Shown here piece after piece: positions 29,650 through 38,456 of a stretch of 64,000 bases of DNA. The notes beneath the pieces were generated by a model. That model was not told the origin of the DNA. It did no database searches and saw only the letters and a program-made list of their open reading frames with translations. Where the stretch lies: NCBI GenBank assembly GCA_947259575.1, contig CAMYMU010000001.1, positions 186,001 to 250,000 of the forward strand, given 5' to 3'. The stretch's first letter is position 1. Each line of letters begins with the position of its first letter. A program made the position numbers and the translations under genes. The stretch comes from an uncultured Ectothiorhodospiraceae bacterium. Its GTDB lineage: Bacteria > Pseudomonadota > Gammaproteobacteria > UBA6429 > Thiohalophilaceae.

Positions 29650-31644
29650 GTGTTTGACGATATGCCAAGTGTTTATCTCTGGATCGTATTAGCGCCATTG
29701 ATCGGTTCTATCATCGCTGGATTATTCGGCAAGGTGATCGGTCGTTCGGGGGCACATTGGGTAACTATTATCGGTGTCGGTATTTCCTGTTTGTTATCTT
29801 TGGTCGTATTCAAACACCATGTTATGGATGGTGGCGCAGTTTACAATGACTCGGTATACATCTGGTTAGAAACAGAAGGTATTAAGTTCCATATTGGATT
29901 CTTAGTCGACAACCTGACCGCAATGATGATGGTAGTGGTCACTTTTGTTTCCTTGATGGTTCACATCTATACCATTGGTTACATGCATGACGACCCTGGT
30001 TACCAGCGCTTTTTTAGTTATATCTCACTGTTTACATTCTCGATGTTGATGTTGGTTATGTCTAACAACTTCTTGCAGCTATTCTTTGGTTGGGAAGCAG
30101 TGGGTCTGGTTTCTTATCTATTGATTGGTTTCTGGTTCAAGAAGAGCACTGCAACCTTTGCTAATTTAAAAGCTTTTCTAATTAACCGTGTCGGTGACTT
30201 TGGATTTATCCTCGGTATCGCTGCTGTTCTGATGTATTTCGGATCACTAGATTACAAAACGGTCTTCGAGAATGTCGACAAGGTCTCTGGGCTACAAATG
30301 GAAGTCATCGAAGGCGTGTCCTGGTCGGTGATGACGTTCATTTGTATTGGATTATTTATTGGCGCGATGGGTAAGTCGGCGCAAGTGCCATTACATGTCT
30401 GGTTGCCAGATTCAATGGAAGGCCCCACGCCTATTTCTGCACTGATTCATGCTGCGACCATGGTGACTGCTGGTATCTTTATGGTGGCACGTATGTCCCC
30501 GCTCTATGAGTTGTCTGAGTCAGCTCTGTTGTTCGTTATGTTTATTGGTGCTACCACGGCCTTATTTATGGGCTTCCTCGGTTTGGTACAAAATGACATC
30601 AAACGCGTTGTCGCGTATTCAACACTCTCGCAATTAGGTTATATGACGGCTGCCCTGGGTGCGTCTGCATATGCTGCGGGTATTTTCCACTTGATGACCC
30701 ATGCTTTCTTCAAAGCGTTATTATTCCTCGGTGCCGGTTCTGTGATCATTGCCATGCATCATGAGCAGGATATGCGCAAGATGGGTGGCCTGCGTAAATA
30801 TATGCCAATCACCTGGATCACATCTTTAATAGGATCGCTTGCATTAATTGGTACGCCATTCTTTGCCGGTTTTTATTCAAAAGACTCAATTATATTAGCG
30901 GTTGGGAATTCAGATCTGAATAGCTGGGTGCAGTCTTATGCGTACTATGCCTTGCTAGCCGGTGTCTTCTTTACCGCACTCTACAGCTTCCGTATGTACT
31001 TCATGGTCTTCCATGGTAAAGAACGGATGGATGAACATACCCGTTCACATCTACATGAAACCCCATGGGTTGTGACGGTGCCACTGATTGCACTGGCGAT
31101 TCCATCTATCTTTATCGGTGCTTACTTTGTAGAAGATATGGTCTTTGGTGATTTCTTTAAGAGTGCAATTTATGTTGCTCCAGCACATGATGTATTAGCT
31201 TCACTGCCGAAGGATGACTGGCTGAGTATGGTCACCCATGCAGTACCGTTCTCTATGCCCTTTATACTTGCATTGGCTGGTGTCGTCGTGGCCTGGTTCT
31301 TCTGGATGAAACGCCCTGACATCCCTGCAATGCTCGAGGAGAAGTTCAAGTGGTTGCACACCCTGTTAGTTGAAAAATATTACGCAGACCATTTGTATAT
31401 TAAGTTGATCGCGCCCTTTGGTCGTTGGCTTGGTGACAAGTTGTGGCGCTGGGGTGATGTGAAAATTATTGATGGCGCCATTGTCAATGGATCCGCAAAG
31501 ACAGTTGGTTTTGTCGCATCAAAGGTTCGTAATATTCAGACCGGTTTCTTATACACCTACGCCTTTACTATGATCGTAGGCCTGGTCGTTCTCATCGCAG
31601 TCTTCGTTTATGGCTGGGACAAAATAATAAGTACATTAGGTTAG
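29650..31644 (+). CDS. nuoL: NADH-quinone oxidoreductase subunit L
   Basis: 664 residues from a GTG start, the largest antiporter-like subunit, at the distal end of the membrane arm. Conserved WEAVGLVSYLLIGFW, KSAQVPLHVWLPDSMEGPTPISALIHAATMV and LSQLGYMTAALG motifs include the lysines and glutamate of the proton channel. The C-terminal extension after ~residue 540 holds the lateral helix and final anchor. Confidence 0.97.
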   Translation: MFDDMPSVYLWIVLAPLIGSIIAGLFGKVIGRSGAHWVTIIGVGISCLLSLVVFKHHVMDGGAVYNDSVYIWLETEGIKFHIGFLVDNLTAMMMVVVTFVSLMVHIYTIGYMHDDPGYQRFFSYISLFTFSMLMLVMSNNFLQLFFGWEAVGLVSYLLIGFWFKKSTATFANLKAFLINRVGDFGFILGIAAVLMYFGSLDYKTVFENVDKVSGLQMEVIEGVSWSVMTFICIGLFIGAMGKSAQVPLHVWLPDSMEGPTPISALIHAATMVTAGIFMVARMSPLYELSESALLFVMFIGATTALFMGFLGLVQNDIKRVVAYSTLSQLGYMTAALGASAYAAGIFHLMTHAFFKALLFLGAGSVIIAMHHEQDMRKMGGLRKYMPITWITSLIGSLALIGTPFFAGFYSKDSIILAVGNSDLNSWVQSYAYYALLAGVFFTALYSFRMYFMVFHGKERMDEHTRSHLHETPWVVTVPLIALAIPSIFIGAYFVEDMVFGDFFKSAIYVAPAHDVLASLPKDDWLSMVTHAVPFSMPFILALAGVVVAWFFWMKRPDIPAMLEEKFKWLHTLLVEKYYADHLYIKLIAPFGRWLGDKLWRWGDVKIIDGAIVNGSAKTVGFVASKVRNIQTGFLYTYAFTMIVGLVVLIAVFVYGWDKIISTLG

Positions 31645-31647
31645 AAC

Positions 31648-33180
31648 ATGTTTGAAACTTGGCCTTTACTCAGTTTAGTTATCTGGACCCCGATTGTCGG
31701 CGGCATGCTAGTGCTTGCAACGGGCGGTGATAAGAACGCAAGCGAAGCACGTGTATTAGCATTGCTCGTTGCTATTATTACCTTTGCTTTATCTATACCG
31801 CTATACACTGAGTTCAATACAGCAAAAGGTAGCATGCAGTTCATTGAACATGCTGAGTGGATGAGCCTTGGTGATCTGCGACTGTATTACCACTTAGGTG
31901 TTGATGGGATTTCCATGCCTCTCATCGTGTTAACTACCTTTATCACAGTGATTGTTGTCATTGCTGGCTGGGAAGTCATTAAGTATAAAGCAGCACAATA
32001 CATGGCAGCCTTCTTGATTATGGAAGGTTTAATGGTGGGAGTCTTTTCCGCTCTGGATGCTGCTTTGTTCTACGTCTTCTGGGAAGCGTTGTTGATCCCC
32101 ATGTTCCTGGTAATCGGTGTCTGGGGTGGTCCTAACCGCGTGTATGCGACTATCAAATTTTTCCTCTACACCTTCCTGGGCTCGGTATTTATGCTGGTGG
32201 CCTTCATTTATATGGCCAACAAAACAGGTAACTTCGAAATACTGCAATTGCATTCATTAAAGCTAACCATGCAAGAGCAGATGTTCATCTTTGTTGCATT
32301 CTTGTTGGCCTTTGCGGTCAAGGTGCCGATGTGGCCAGTGCATACCTGGTTACCCGATGCTCACGTCGAGGCACCAACAGGTGGTTCAGTGGTGCTGGCT
32401 GCAATCATGCTTAAGCTAGGTGCGTATGGCTTCTTACGCTTCTCATTACCTATTACGCCCGATGCCTCTCAGGAACTGGCCTGGTTGATGATTACCTTGT
32501 CACTGATTGCGGTAGTTTATATCGGCTTTGTTGCACTCGTGCAACAAGACATGAAAAAGCTAATTGCCTATTCATCAATCTCGCATATGGGATTTGTTAC
32601 CCTTGGTTTCTTTATTGTCTGGGCTATCTACGACAAAACGACCGAAAACACCGAGATGATAATTACCGGCATCAATGGCGGTGTCGTGCAAATGATTTCG
32701 CACGGATTTATTTCTGGCGCGATGTTCCTGGTGGTTGGTGTCATGTATGACCGGATTCATAGTCGACAAATTGCCGACTACGGTGGTGTTGCCAACACAA
32801 TGCCGACCTTTGCAGCCTTTGCTGTATTGTTTGCAATGGCAAACGCAGGTTTACCCGGTACTTCAGGTTTCGTTGGTGAATTCCTGGTTATCATGGCCGC
32901 GTTTAAAGCTAATCCATGGTTTGCCTTCCTGGCAGCGACAACATTGATTGTCGGCGCGGCCTATACACTGTGGATGGTGAAGCGCGTGTTCTTTGGTGAA
33001 GTTGCCAATGATAAGGTTAAAGCATTGAAGGATATTAATTCACGAGAATTCTTCTTCCTGTCTGTTTTGGCCGTGATGGTTTTATTCTTTGGTTTGTATC
33101 CAGCGCCATTACTCGAGGTTATGGACGAGAGCGTTGAAAACCTTGTTCGCCATATTCTTCAACCGAAAATCCCGCTATAG
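31648..33180 (+). CDS. nuoM: NADH-quinone oxidoreductase subunit M
   Basis: 510 residues, antiporter-like. FYVFWEALLIPMFLVIGVWGG (essential Glu), KVPMWPVHTWLPDAHVEAPTGGSVVLAAIMLKLG and SISHMGFVTLG are the proton-channel motifs. About 14 helices expected. Three bases after nuoL. Confidence 0.97.
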   Translation: MFETWPLLSLVIWTPIVGGMLVLATGGDKNASEARVLALLVAIITFALSIPLYTEFNTAKGSMQFIEHAEWMSLGDLRLYYHLGVDGISMPLIVLTTFITVIVVIAGWEVIKYKAAQYMAAFLIMEGLMVGVFSALDAALFYVFWEALLIPMFLVIGVWGGPNRVYATIKFFLYTFLGSVFMLVAFIYMANKTGNFEILQLHSLKLTMQEQMFIFVAFLLAFAVKVPMWPVHTWLPDAHVEAPTGGSVVLAAIMLKLGAYGFLRFSLPITPDASQELAWLMITLSLIAVVYIGFVALVQQDMKKLIAYSSISHMGFVTLGFFIVWAIYDKTTENTEMIITGINGGVVQMISHGFISGAMFLVVGVMYDRIHSRQIADYGGVANTMPTFAAFAVLFAMANAGLPGTSGFVGEFLVIMAAFKANPWFAFLAATTLIVGAAYTLWMVKRVFFGEVANDKVKALKDINSREFFFLSVLAVMVLFFGLYPAPLLEVMDESVENLVRHILQPKIPL

Positions 33181-33188
33181 GTCACGTT

Positions 33189-34658
33189 ATGGAATTTATT
33201 GCAGCTTATTTACCATCCGCCATGATGAATGACCAGACGATTTCACAACTACCCCTGGCCCTGCCTGAGATAGTAATGTTGTGCATGGCCTCAATCGTTC
33301 TGATTGTCGATCTATTTTTAAATGATAAGACCCGTGGTGGCACTTACATATTGTCACAATTTACGTTGTTAGCGCTGGTTGTGATTACGGTGATGAGTTT
33401 TACTCAACAGAAAAGCATCGCCTTTCATGGAACGTTTGTCCGCGATGGCATGGGTGATTTACTTAAAATATTTGTTTACATCGTGACCTTTACCGTATTT
33501 CTGTATTCGAAGTCATACTTAAAGGCGCGAGATATGTTTAAAGGTGAGTATTACGTGCTCGGTCTGTTTGCAGTGCTGGGTATGATGGTGATGATCTCAG
33601 CACAGAGTTTCCTGACAATATATCTTGGCCTGGAATTGTTATCGCTATGCATGTATGCCCTTGTTGCGTTACAGCGTGATTCGATTATTGCCTCTGAATC
33701 GGCGATGAAATATTTTGTTTTAGGCGCGATCGCATCCGGTATGTTGTTGTATGGCATGTCTATGATCTACGGTGCTACAGGTTCACTCGAACTCGCGACG
33801 ATCAATGCCGAAGTGATGAAGAACACAGACAATATAGTTCTTATTTTTGGCCTGGTATTTGTCTTAGTTGGTGTGGCATTTAAACTAGGTGCCGTGCCAT
33901 TTCATATGTGGTTGCCCGATGTCTATCAAGGTTCACCAACTGCAGTGGCGATTTTCATCGGTAGTGCGCCAAAGATTGCTGCTTTTGCTATGACTATGCG
34001 CCTGCTGGTAGATGGACTACATGGCTTGCATGTACAGTGGCAGGATATGCTGATTATTATGGCGGTTGCATCCCTGGCGATTGGTAATATAGTCGCGATC
34101 GCACAAACCAATATTAAACGCATGTTGGCTTATTCTACGATATCACATGTTGGTTTCATCATGTTGGGTATCATGACAGCCGAAAAGGGTGGTTATACAG
34201 CCTCTATGTTCTACACCATCGTCTATACACTGATGGCACTGGGTGCTTTCGGCATGATTATGTATATGTCACGAATGGGATTCGAATCAGACAAGCTCGA
34301 TGACTTCCGCGGTTTAAATCAACGTAGTCCCTGGTTTGCCTTTATCATGTTGATTTTCATGTTCTCCATGGCTGGCGTGCCACCTTTTGTTGGCTTTTGG
34401 GCCAAGCTATCCATCCTCAAAGCCGTTGTTGCTGTTGATATGACATGGCTCGCTGTGACAGCCGTTGTCTTCTCTATTATCGGTGCATTCTATTATCTAC
34501 GTATAATTAAGTTGATGTACTTTGATACACCACAGGAGACATCTGCAATCGAAGGCGCATCAGATCTTCGGGTCATGCTAAGTCTGAACGGTATTGCTAT
34601 TCTAGGACTTGGTTTATACCCTGAACTGATTATGGGACTGGTTATATCTGTGATGTAA
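33189..34658 (+). CDS. nuoN: NADH-quinone oxidoreductase subunit N
   Basis: 489 residues, third antiporter-like subunit and last gene of the operon. LGLELLSLCMYALVALQRDS, KLGAVPFHMWLPDVYQGSPTAVAIFIGSAPKIAAF and TISHVGFIMLGI are intact. It ends 8 bases before the stop of a convergent minus-strand gene, with a short hairpin (34663-34683) overlapping that end. A DUF2818-like gene, often next to nuoN in betaproteobacteria, is instead found at 43.4 kb. Confidence 0.97.
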   Translation: MEFIAAYLPSAMMNDQTISQLPLALPEIVMLCMASIVLIVDLFLNDKTRGGTYILSQFTLLALVVITVMSFTQQKSIAFHGTFVRDGMGDLLKIFVYIVTFTVFLYSKSYLKARDMFKGEYYVLGLFAVLGMMVMISAQSFLTIYLGLELLSLCMYALVALQRDSIIASESAMKYFVLGAIASGMLLYGMSMIYGATGSLELATINAEVMKNTDNIVLIFGLVFVLVGVAFKLGAVPFHMWLPDVYQGSPTAVAIFIGSAPKIAAFAMTMRLLVDGLHGLHVQWQDMLIIMAVASLAIGNIVAIAQTNIKRMLAYSTISHVGFIMLGIMTAEKGGYTASMFYTIVYTLMALGAFGMIMYMSRMGFESDKLDDFRGLNQRSPWFAFIMLIFMFSMAGVPPFVGFWAKLSILKAVVAVDMTWLAVTAVVFSIIGAFYYLRIIKLMYFDTPQETSAIEGASDLRVMLSLNGIAILGLGLYPELIMGLVISVM

Positions 34659-34662
34659 GGGG

Positions 34663-34683
34663 TATTCTATCCCCGATAGAATA
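34663..34683. terminator. hairpin between convergent nuoN and outer-membrane-type gene
   Basis: Perfect 8-bp stem TATTCTAT / ATAGAATA with a CCCCG loop. No T-run follows on either strand, so it is only a weak terminator candidate; it also overlaps the last codons of the minus-strand gene. Confidence 0.35.
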
Positions 34684-35770
34684 ATTGCAGTCTCAAAAAA
34701 AGATCGAGTCTTCCTTTGAACTCATTTTCGCGTTCAAATAATAGTTGTGGTTGAATGTCGAGAAACAAATAGTCTTTATGGATGTTGTTACGATACAAGG
34801 CATTTACTAAATAAGCAGTCGCATGGGTTGTTGGTTCACTCTTACCGAATACACCAACCTTGTATGTGATAGCGCGCTTTTTGCTCAAAGTGTTAATCAG
34901 GCTAAACGTTTGGCTCATCTCATAGTAATCAAACTCATCGGTGTAGCGAACGAATGAATTGCTACGAAACAATACAGTCTCACTAAGTGGGCGATCCCAA
35001 CGCATGTTGGTGTCTGAGCCGAATCCAGTTGCGTTGTCAAACCAATAGAGTGTTTCATTAAACCCCATAAGCCAGTTTCCAAATTTCTCTTCTCGGTTTG
35101 CTCGCAAACGGAGATATAAAACAAGCGGGGAACGTAATCTCAGGCCAAGCGACGGCCTTATTTTCCAGTTGCTGGAACCGCCGACGGCACCTTCGATCCC
35201 AGTGAAATAGGATTTGTCTTCACCTTCCGGAGTAGATGATGGATCACCAGTTTCTTTGGCCAGTGCACCTTTTTGCTCATCGATGTCGCTGGTAAAAACC
35301 AGTTTTAGTTTCTTTTGCGTCTTGGGCAAACGTAGGCGGAGGCTTATACCACCATCGAATTCAGCACCCTCGCCTTCGGGCCAGTAGGATTCCAGAGTGA
35401 TACGTAGGTAACTTCCGGTACTTTCATCGATGGCAAAACTGTCAGTAAAAAAATTGTCGATACCAAGTACGTAGCCTTTAAGATAGCTGGAAACAACTTG
35501 CTGGTGCGCATCAAGGAAAGAAAAGAATGGGGTAGCCGGTTGTTCGTGAATATTGACGTCTATCTCAGACTCAGTGGTCTCAGTGGTCTCAGTGGTCTCA
35601 GTGGTCTCAGTGGTCTCAGCATCATCTCTCAACATCATTTCAGTGACAGGCACTTCGTCGGGTGCGATTGCTTCAGATTGGTCAGATATGTCTTCAGCCA
35701 TTACCTGCCAGGGAGCAAACAATAAAAAGGGGAGGAGAAGGTGGCCTCGACTAAACAGCTTAGGATTCAT
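34667..35770 (-). CDS. predicted secreted, probably outer-membrane beta-barrel protein with TET repeat
   Basis: 367 residues. A signal peptide (hydrophobic LLLPFLLFAPWQVMA, cleavage after VMA) is followed by an acidic linker with a (TTE)n repeat encoded by five 9-base units (35572-35616), then ~250 residues rich in alternating hydrophobic strands (SLGLRLRSPLVLYLRLRA; LFLRLQLFYRG). It ends in an aromatic-rich strand (LQLFYRG) as barrel proteins often do. I do not recognise the family. Convergent with nuoN, divergent from the thioredoxin-like gene. Confidence 0.65.
   Translation of the reverse strand: MNPKLFSRGHLLLPFLLFAPWQVMAEDISDQSEAIAPDEVPVTEMMLRDDAETTETTETTETTETTESEIDVNIHEQPATPFFSFLDAHQQVVSSYLKGYVLGIDNFFTDSFAIDESTGSYLRITLESYWPEGEGAEFDGGISLRLRLPKTQKKLKLVFTSDIDEQKGALAKETGDPSSTPEGEDKSYFTGIEGAVGGSSNWKIRPSLGLRLRSPLVLYLRLRANREEKFGNWLMGFNETLYWFDNATGFGSDTNMRWDRPLSETVLFRSNSFVRYTDEFDYYEMSQTFSLINTLSKKRAITYKVGVFGKSEPTTHATAYLVNALYRNNIHKDYLFLDIQPQLLFERENEFKGRLDLFLRLQLFYRG
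35572..35616. repeat. tandem array of five 9-base units
   Basis: Five exact copies of CAGTGGTCT in a row. Because the unit is nine bases, copy-number change would keep the reading frame of the minus-strand gene and only lengthen or shorten its Glu-Thr-Thr linker just after the signal peptide. Confidence 0.9.
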
Positions 35771-35823
35771 ACCACTACGATATCGCTATCGACGTGTCGA
35801 TTCAATTCAAATTGGACGCTTAA

Positions 35824-36288
35824 TTGAACAATTTGGCTGGTCGAGTTGAGCATAATATGATTATGCTTAACGAAACAGGTGAGCCAGCAGCAAAGAAGAA
35901 TTTGAGTGAATACCAGGGCGAAGTTGTACTGGTCCAGTTCTGGGCAACATTTTGTGGTTATTGTAAGGCCAATTTCCCGAAACTAAGTGCGATAAGTGAT
36001 CGTTTTGAAGGACAGGGTCTAAATGTGATTGCGGTTAGCACAGACAGTAACGACGGTGTAATGATGGACTGTCTCCAGAGCGAAAACCCTGGTGTGCAAA
36101 TCGCCTGGGATATCTCAGACACGGTCTCTACCGCCTATGAAGTTTCGTCTATCCCTCTCACCTTAATTCTGGATAGTGGTGGCAACATTATCCATGAGCA
36201 AATTGGCGCTTACTCTTCGACAGATGTAGAAGTTCTGGAGCAGAAGATTAGTACTGCAACCATACCAGTAATGGTTGGTTTTATTTAG
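35824..36288 (+). CDS. thioredoxin-like (TlpA/AhpC-TSA type) protein lacking an export signal
   Basis: Up to 154 residues from TTG 35824; ATG 35857 would give 143. The thioredoxin motif is VVLVQFWATFCGYCKANFPKL (CGYC active site), with the cis-Pro segment VSSIPLTLILDSGG. The fold matches TlpA/ResA-type thiol-disulfide reductases, which are usually exported and membrane-anchored, but a stop codon sits directly before the TTG and no signal peptide can be read. The ~15 residues before the strand that enters the CxxC are also short for the family, so the gene may be N-terminally truncated or encode a cytoplasmic form. Divergent from the outer-membrane-type gene with only ~50 bases between. Confidence 0.7.
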   Translation: MNNLAGRVEHNMIMLNETGEPAAKKNLSEYQGEVVLVQFWATFCGYCKANFPKLSAISDRFEGQGLNVIAVSTDSNDGVMMDCLQSENPGVQIAWDISDTVSTAYEVSSIPLTLILDSGGNIIHEQIGAYSSTDVEVLEQKISTATIPVMVGFI

Positions 36289-36359
36289 CGGAAGAAAGTT
36301 CGACTAACACGTTAGAGCTGTTAAAGTATGATGTACGTTTGTCAGAGGAGCTGGCGCCG

Positions 36360-36926
36360 ATGCATATACCTGTTGAAGGTATGCAAAATGAAGAAATCTT
36401 TCGGGTGCAAATGCGTGGTGTGACTATACTGCTACGGGGCTTTTCACGTTTCAAAACAGAGAATGCAGCACTCGAAGAACCGGCACTACAAGACTTTGCT
36501 GATGCGCTAGCCGATTTTCAAGCCATCCGTATGAATAACGAGCTAACCTGGATGACGGGTGCATTCTTGTTTATTAAGCAGGGGGAAACTGAAAAGGCTA
36601 TGTCGAATATTGAAAAACTCGAAGGCAGCAAGTACGCCGGGCGCCATGAGAAGAAAATGCTCGCCGAAACTAAGGCGAACTTAAAATCTCGCAATCCAGA
36701 TGCTGCCTTGGCAACCATTACAGACAAGGTTGTGATGTTCAATATTGGTATTGGTTATGCAAAATCGTATTTACTGGAGATTGAATGGGCCAGATTCCTG
36801 GAAAAGTCAGAAGTCGGACGCCGCTTATTGAATATATTTCCTGAATTAGAACGTAGTTATGATAAGGCGAAAAAATATTTAGATCTTGAAATGATATCAG
36901 AGGAAGCCAGACAATTGTTGGAATAG
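36360..36926 (+). CDS. hypothetical protein
   Basis: 188 residues from ATG 36360, chosen for the AGAGGAG ribosome site nine bases upstream (the frame also opens at TTG 36339). Predominantly helical and charged, no signal peptide, membrane helix or cysteine. Segments such as GAFLFIKQGETEKAMSNIEKLEGS and SYLLEIEWARFLEKSEVGRRLLNIF suggest helical hairpins, perhaps TPR-like, but I do not recognise a family. It follows the thioredoxin-like gene by 71 bases and precedes a reductase operon. Confidence 0.6.
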   Translation: MHIPVEGMQNEEIFRVQMRGVTILLRGFSRFKTENAALEEPALQDFADALADFQAIRMNNELTWMTGAFLFIKQGETEKAMSNIEKLEGSKYAGRHEKKMLAETKANLKSRNPDAALATITDKVVMFNIGIGYAKSYLLEIEWARFLEKSEVGRRLLNIFPELERSYDKAKKYLDLEMISEEARQLLE

Positions 36927-37059
36927 TAATTAGGTTGGTCTGACATATATCGTGCCTGTGAGCTTGAAAATTCGACAGTTTCCGCCATTATTGATTTACA
37001 GTGATAGTGTTTATCACTTCTTTGGTCTGATTTAATCAACCACCGAATGAGGAATAAAT

Positions 37060-37179
37060 ATGATCGCAGATACCTTGAATAAATTTAATGTGCCTGAGGG
37101 TCTAGCTAAGGAAGCGATAAAGATTACCGCAAGCATCATGACAGTTCATCTGTATCTGTATATTAATCTAAACCGATGA
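37060..37179 (+). CDS. small ORF (39 residues) coupled to the ferredoxin reductase
   Basis: ATG 37060 with a GAGG ribosome site (37049-37053 region), ending in TGA that overlaps the next ATG (ATGA at 37176-37179). The peptide begins MIADTLNKFNVPEGLAKEA and ends in a hydrophobic ITASIMTVHLYLYINLNR, so it could be a membrane-associated helix. The overlap and ribosome site suggest it is translated and coupled. No family recognised. Confidence 0.45.
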   Translation: MIADTLNKFNVPEGLAKEAIKITASIMTVHLYLYINLNR

Positions 37180-38174
37180 GTATTATTAAAATAGGTGAGG
37201 ATACCATTGAGTGTATCGATGGCGAATCGCTCTTAAAATGTCTACTTAGGAATAAAATTGATATTCCTTATTCTTGTCGAGTGGGGACATGTCAAAGTTG
37301 TTTATTGCAAATGCCGGAAGGGGAGGTACCTCCGGCAATACAAGTTGGTCTCAATCCCACCTTGCGCACACAAAATTATTTCCTGGCGTGTCAATATTAC
37401 CCAGATAAGGATATTACTGTAACCTCACTCGATGCATCTAATCCTACAGAGATATGTCATGAGGCGATAATTCTCGCTAAACAGGAACTTGCAGAAACTG
37501 TTTTACAAATCAAGCTGCGTCCTTCTGATCCAATAGAATTCAAAGCAGGTCAGTTCATTAATATTCGACGAGCAGATGGGTTGGTGCGTAGTTATTCGAT
37601 TGCAAATACACCAGATCGATCAGGTGTTATAGAGTTACACATAAAGCGCATGAGCAATGGAGAAATGAGCAACTGGTTATTTGATTCGGTAAAGGTAGGT
37701 GAAGTTATTAATGTTTACGGGCCGATGGGGTCATGTTTCTACATCGGGGAAAACCAGGCACAAAAACTTTTATTGATTGCCACTGGGACTGGCATGGCGC
37801 CTTTGCTCGGTATTTTGAATGACGCTATTAAGTCAAAACACCAGGGTGAGATAGCGGTATACCATGGTTCTCGTCATGCTGATGGTTTTTATATGCATGA
37901 CTATTTACGCGATCTATCGAACAATAATGAAAATGTAATTTATCAGGGCTGCTTATCAGGGAGCGTTGTGCCGGCTGATTTCGTGCCAGGACGGGCAAAT
38001 GACGTGGCTTTACAGCAACACACGAATCTAAAAGATTACCGTGTCTACCTCTGCGGACTTCCTGATATGGTTCGGCAGACTCAAAAACGTGCACATCTGG
38101 CTGGTGCAGCAATGAACGATATTCATGCAGATCCGTTCGACATGAAAGACCTCAGACAAGTACCACGTTTATAA
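37176..38174 (+). CDS. 2Fe-2S ferredoxin / FAD-NAD(P)H oxidoreductase fusion
   Basis: 332 residues. The N-terminal plant-type ferredoxin domain has CRVGTCQSC (residues ~35-43) and a fourth Cys in YFLACQYYP. The C-terminal ferredoxin-NADP reductase-like part has the FAD motif RSYSIANTP and the NAD(P) motif LIATGTGMAPLLGIL, with YLCGLPDMV near the end. This is the electron-supply architecture of oxygenase reductases and CDP-glucoseen reductases. No oxygenase or other partner gene is adjacent, so its electron acceptor is unknown. Preceded by and overlapping a 39-residue ORF. Confidence 0.88.
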   Translation: MSIIKIGEDTIECIDGESLLKCLLRNKIDIPYSCRVGTCQSCLLQMPEGEVPPAIQVGLNPTLRTQNYFLACQYYPDKDITVTSLDASNPTEICHEAIILAKQELAETVLQIKLRPSDPIEFKAGQFINIRRADGLVRSYSIANTPDRSGVIELHIKRMSNGEMSNWLFDSVKVGEVINVYGPMGSCFYIGENQAQKLLLIATGTGMAPLLGILNDAIKSKHQGEIAVYHGSRHADGFYMHDYLRDLSNNNENVIYQGCLSGSVVPADFVPGRANDVALQQHTNLKDYRVYLCGLPDMVRQTQKRAHLAGAAMNDIHADPFDMKDLRQVPRL

Positions 38175-38177
38175 ATT

Positions 38178-38225
38178 AACCACTCGCGGCCTGTCCCGGA
38201 TTCTGAATCTTTGTGGTTTTTTTAT
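38178..38225 (+). terminator. weak terminator after the ferredoxin reductase gene
   Basis: AACCAC (38178-38183) / GTGGTT (38213-38218) followed by a run of T. The loop is long (29 bases) though it contains a small GATTC-T-GAATC hairpin. The rest of 38226-38456 up to hppA holds only AT-rich sequence with a lone TATAAT (38285-38290) and no convincing -35 box. Confidence 0.4.
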
Positions 38226-38456
38226 TTGCTATGAAGATTGTATGACACTTTCTAGTTGGTTAAATAAAACACAATTGTTTGCACTATAATTGATGGTAAG
38301 CCTGTTACTGCTTAATGCTTAAATATTAGCATTCATGAATATTAAACGTGGTTATGCGACATAAATGAATTGAATGGTGATGCATTTCGATTTCAGGCAC
38401 AGTTGGCAGGTGAATAATTATTACTAAAAACCACTAACAATAATAAGGGGTTCAGG

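Noticed and set aside
35498-35849. Plus-strand frames over the 9-base repeat as a repetitive protein
   Set aside because: They are the complement of the signal-peptide-bearing minus-strand gene and have no ribosome site.
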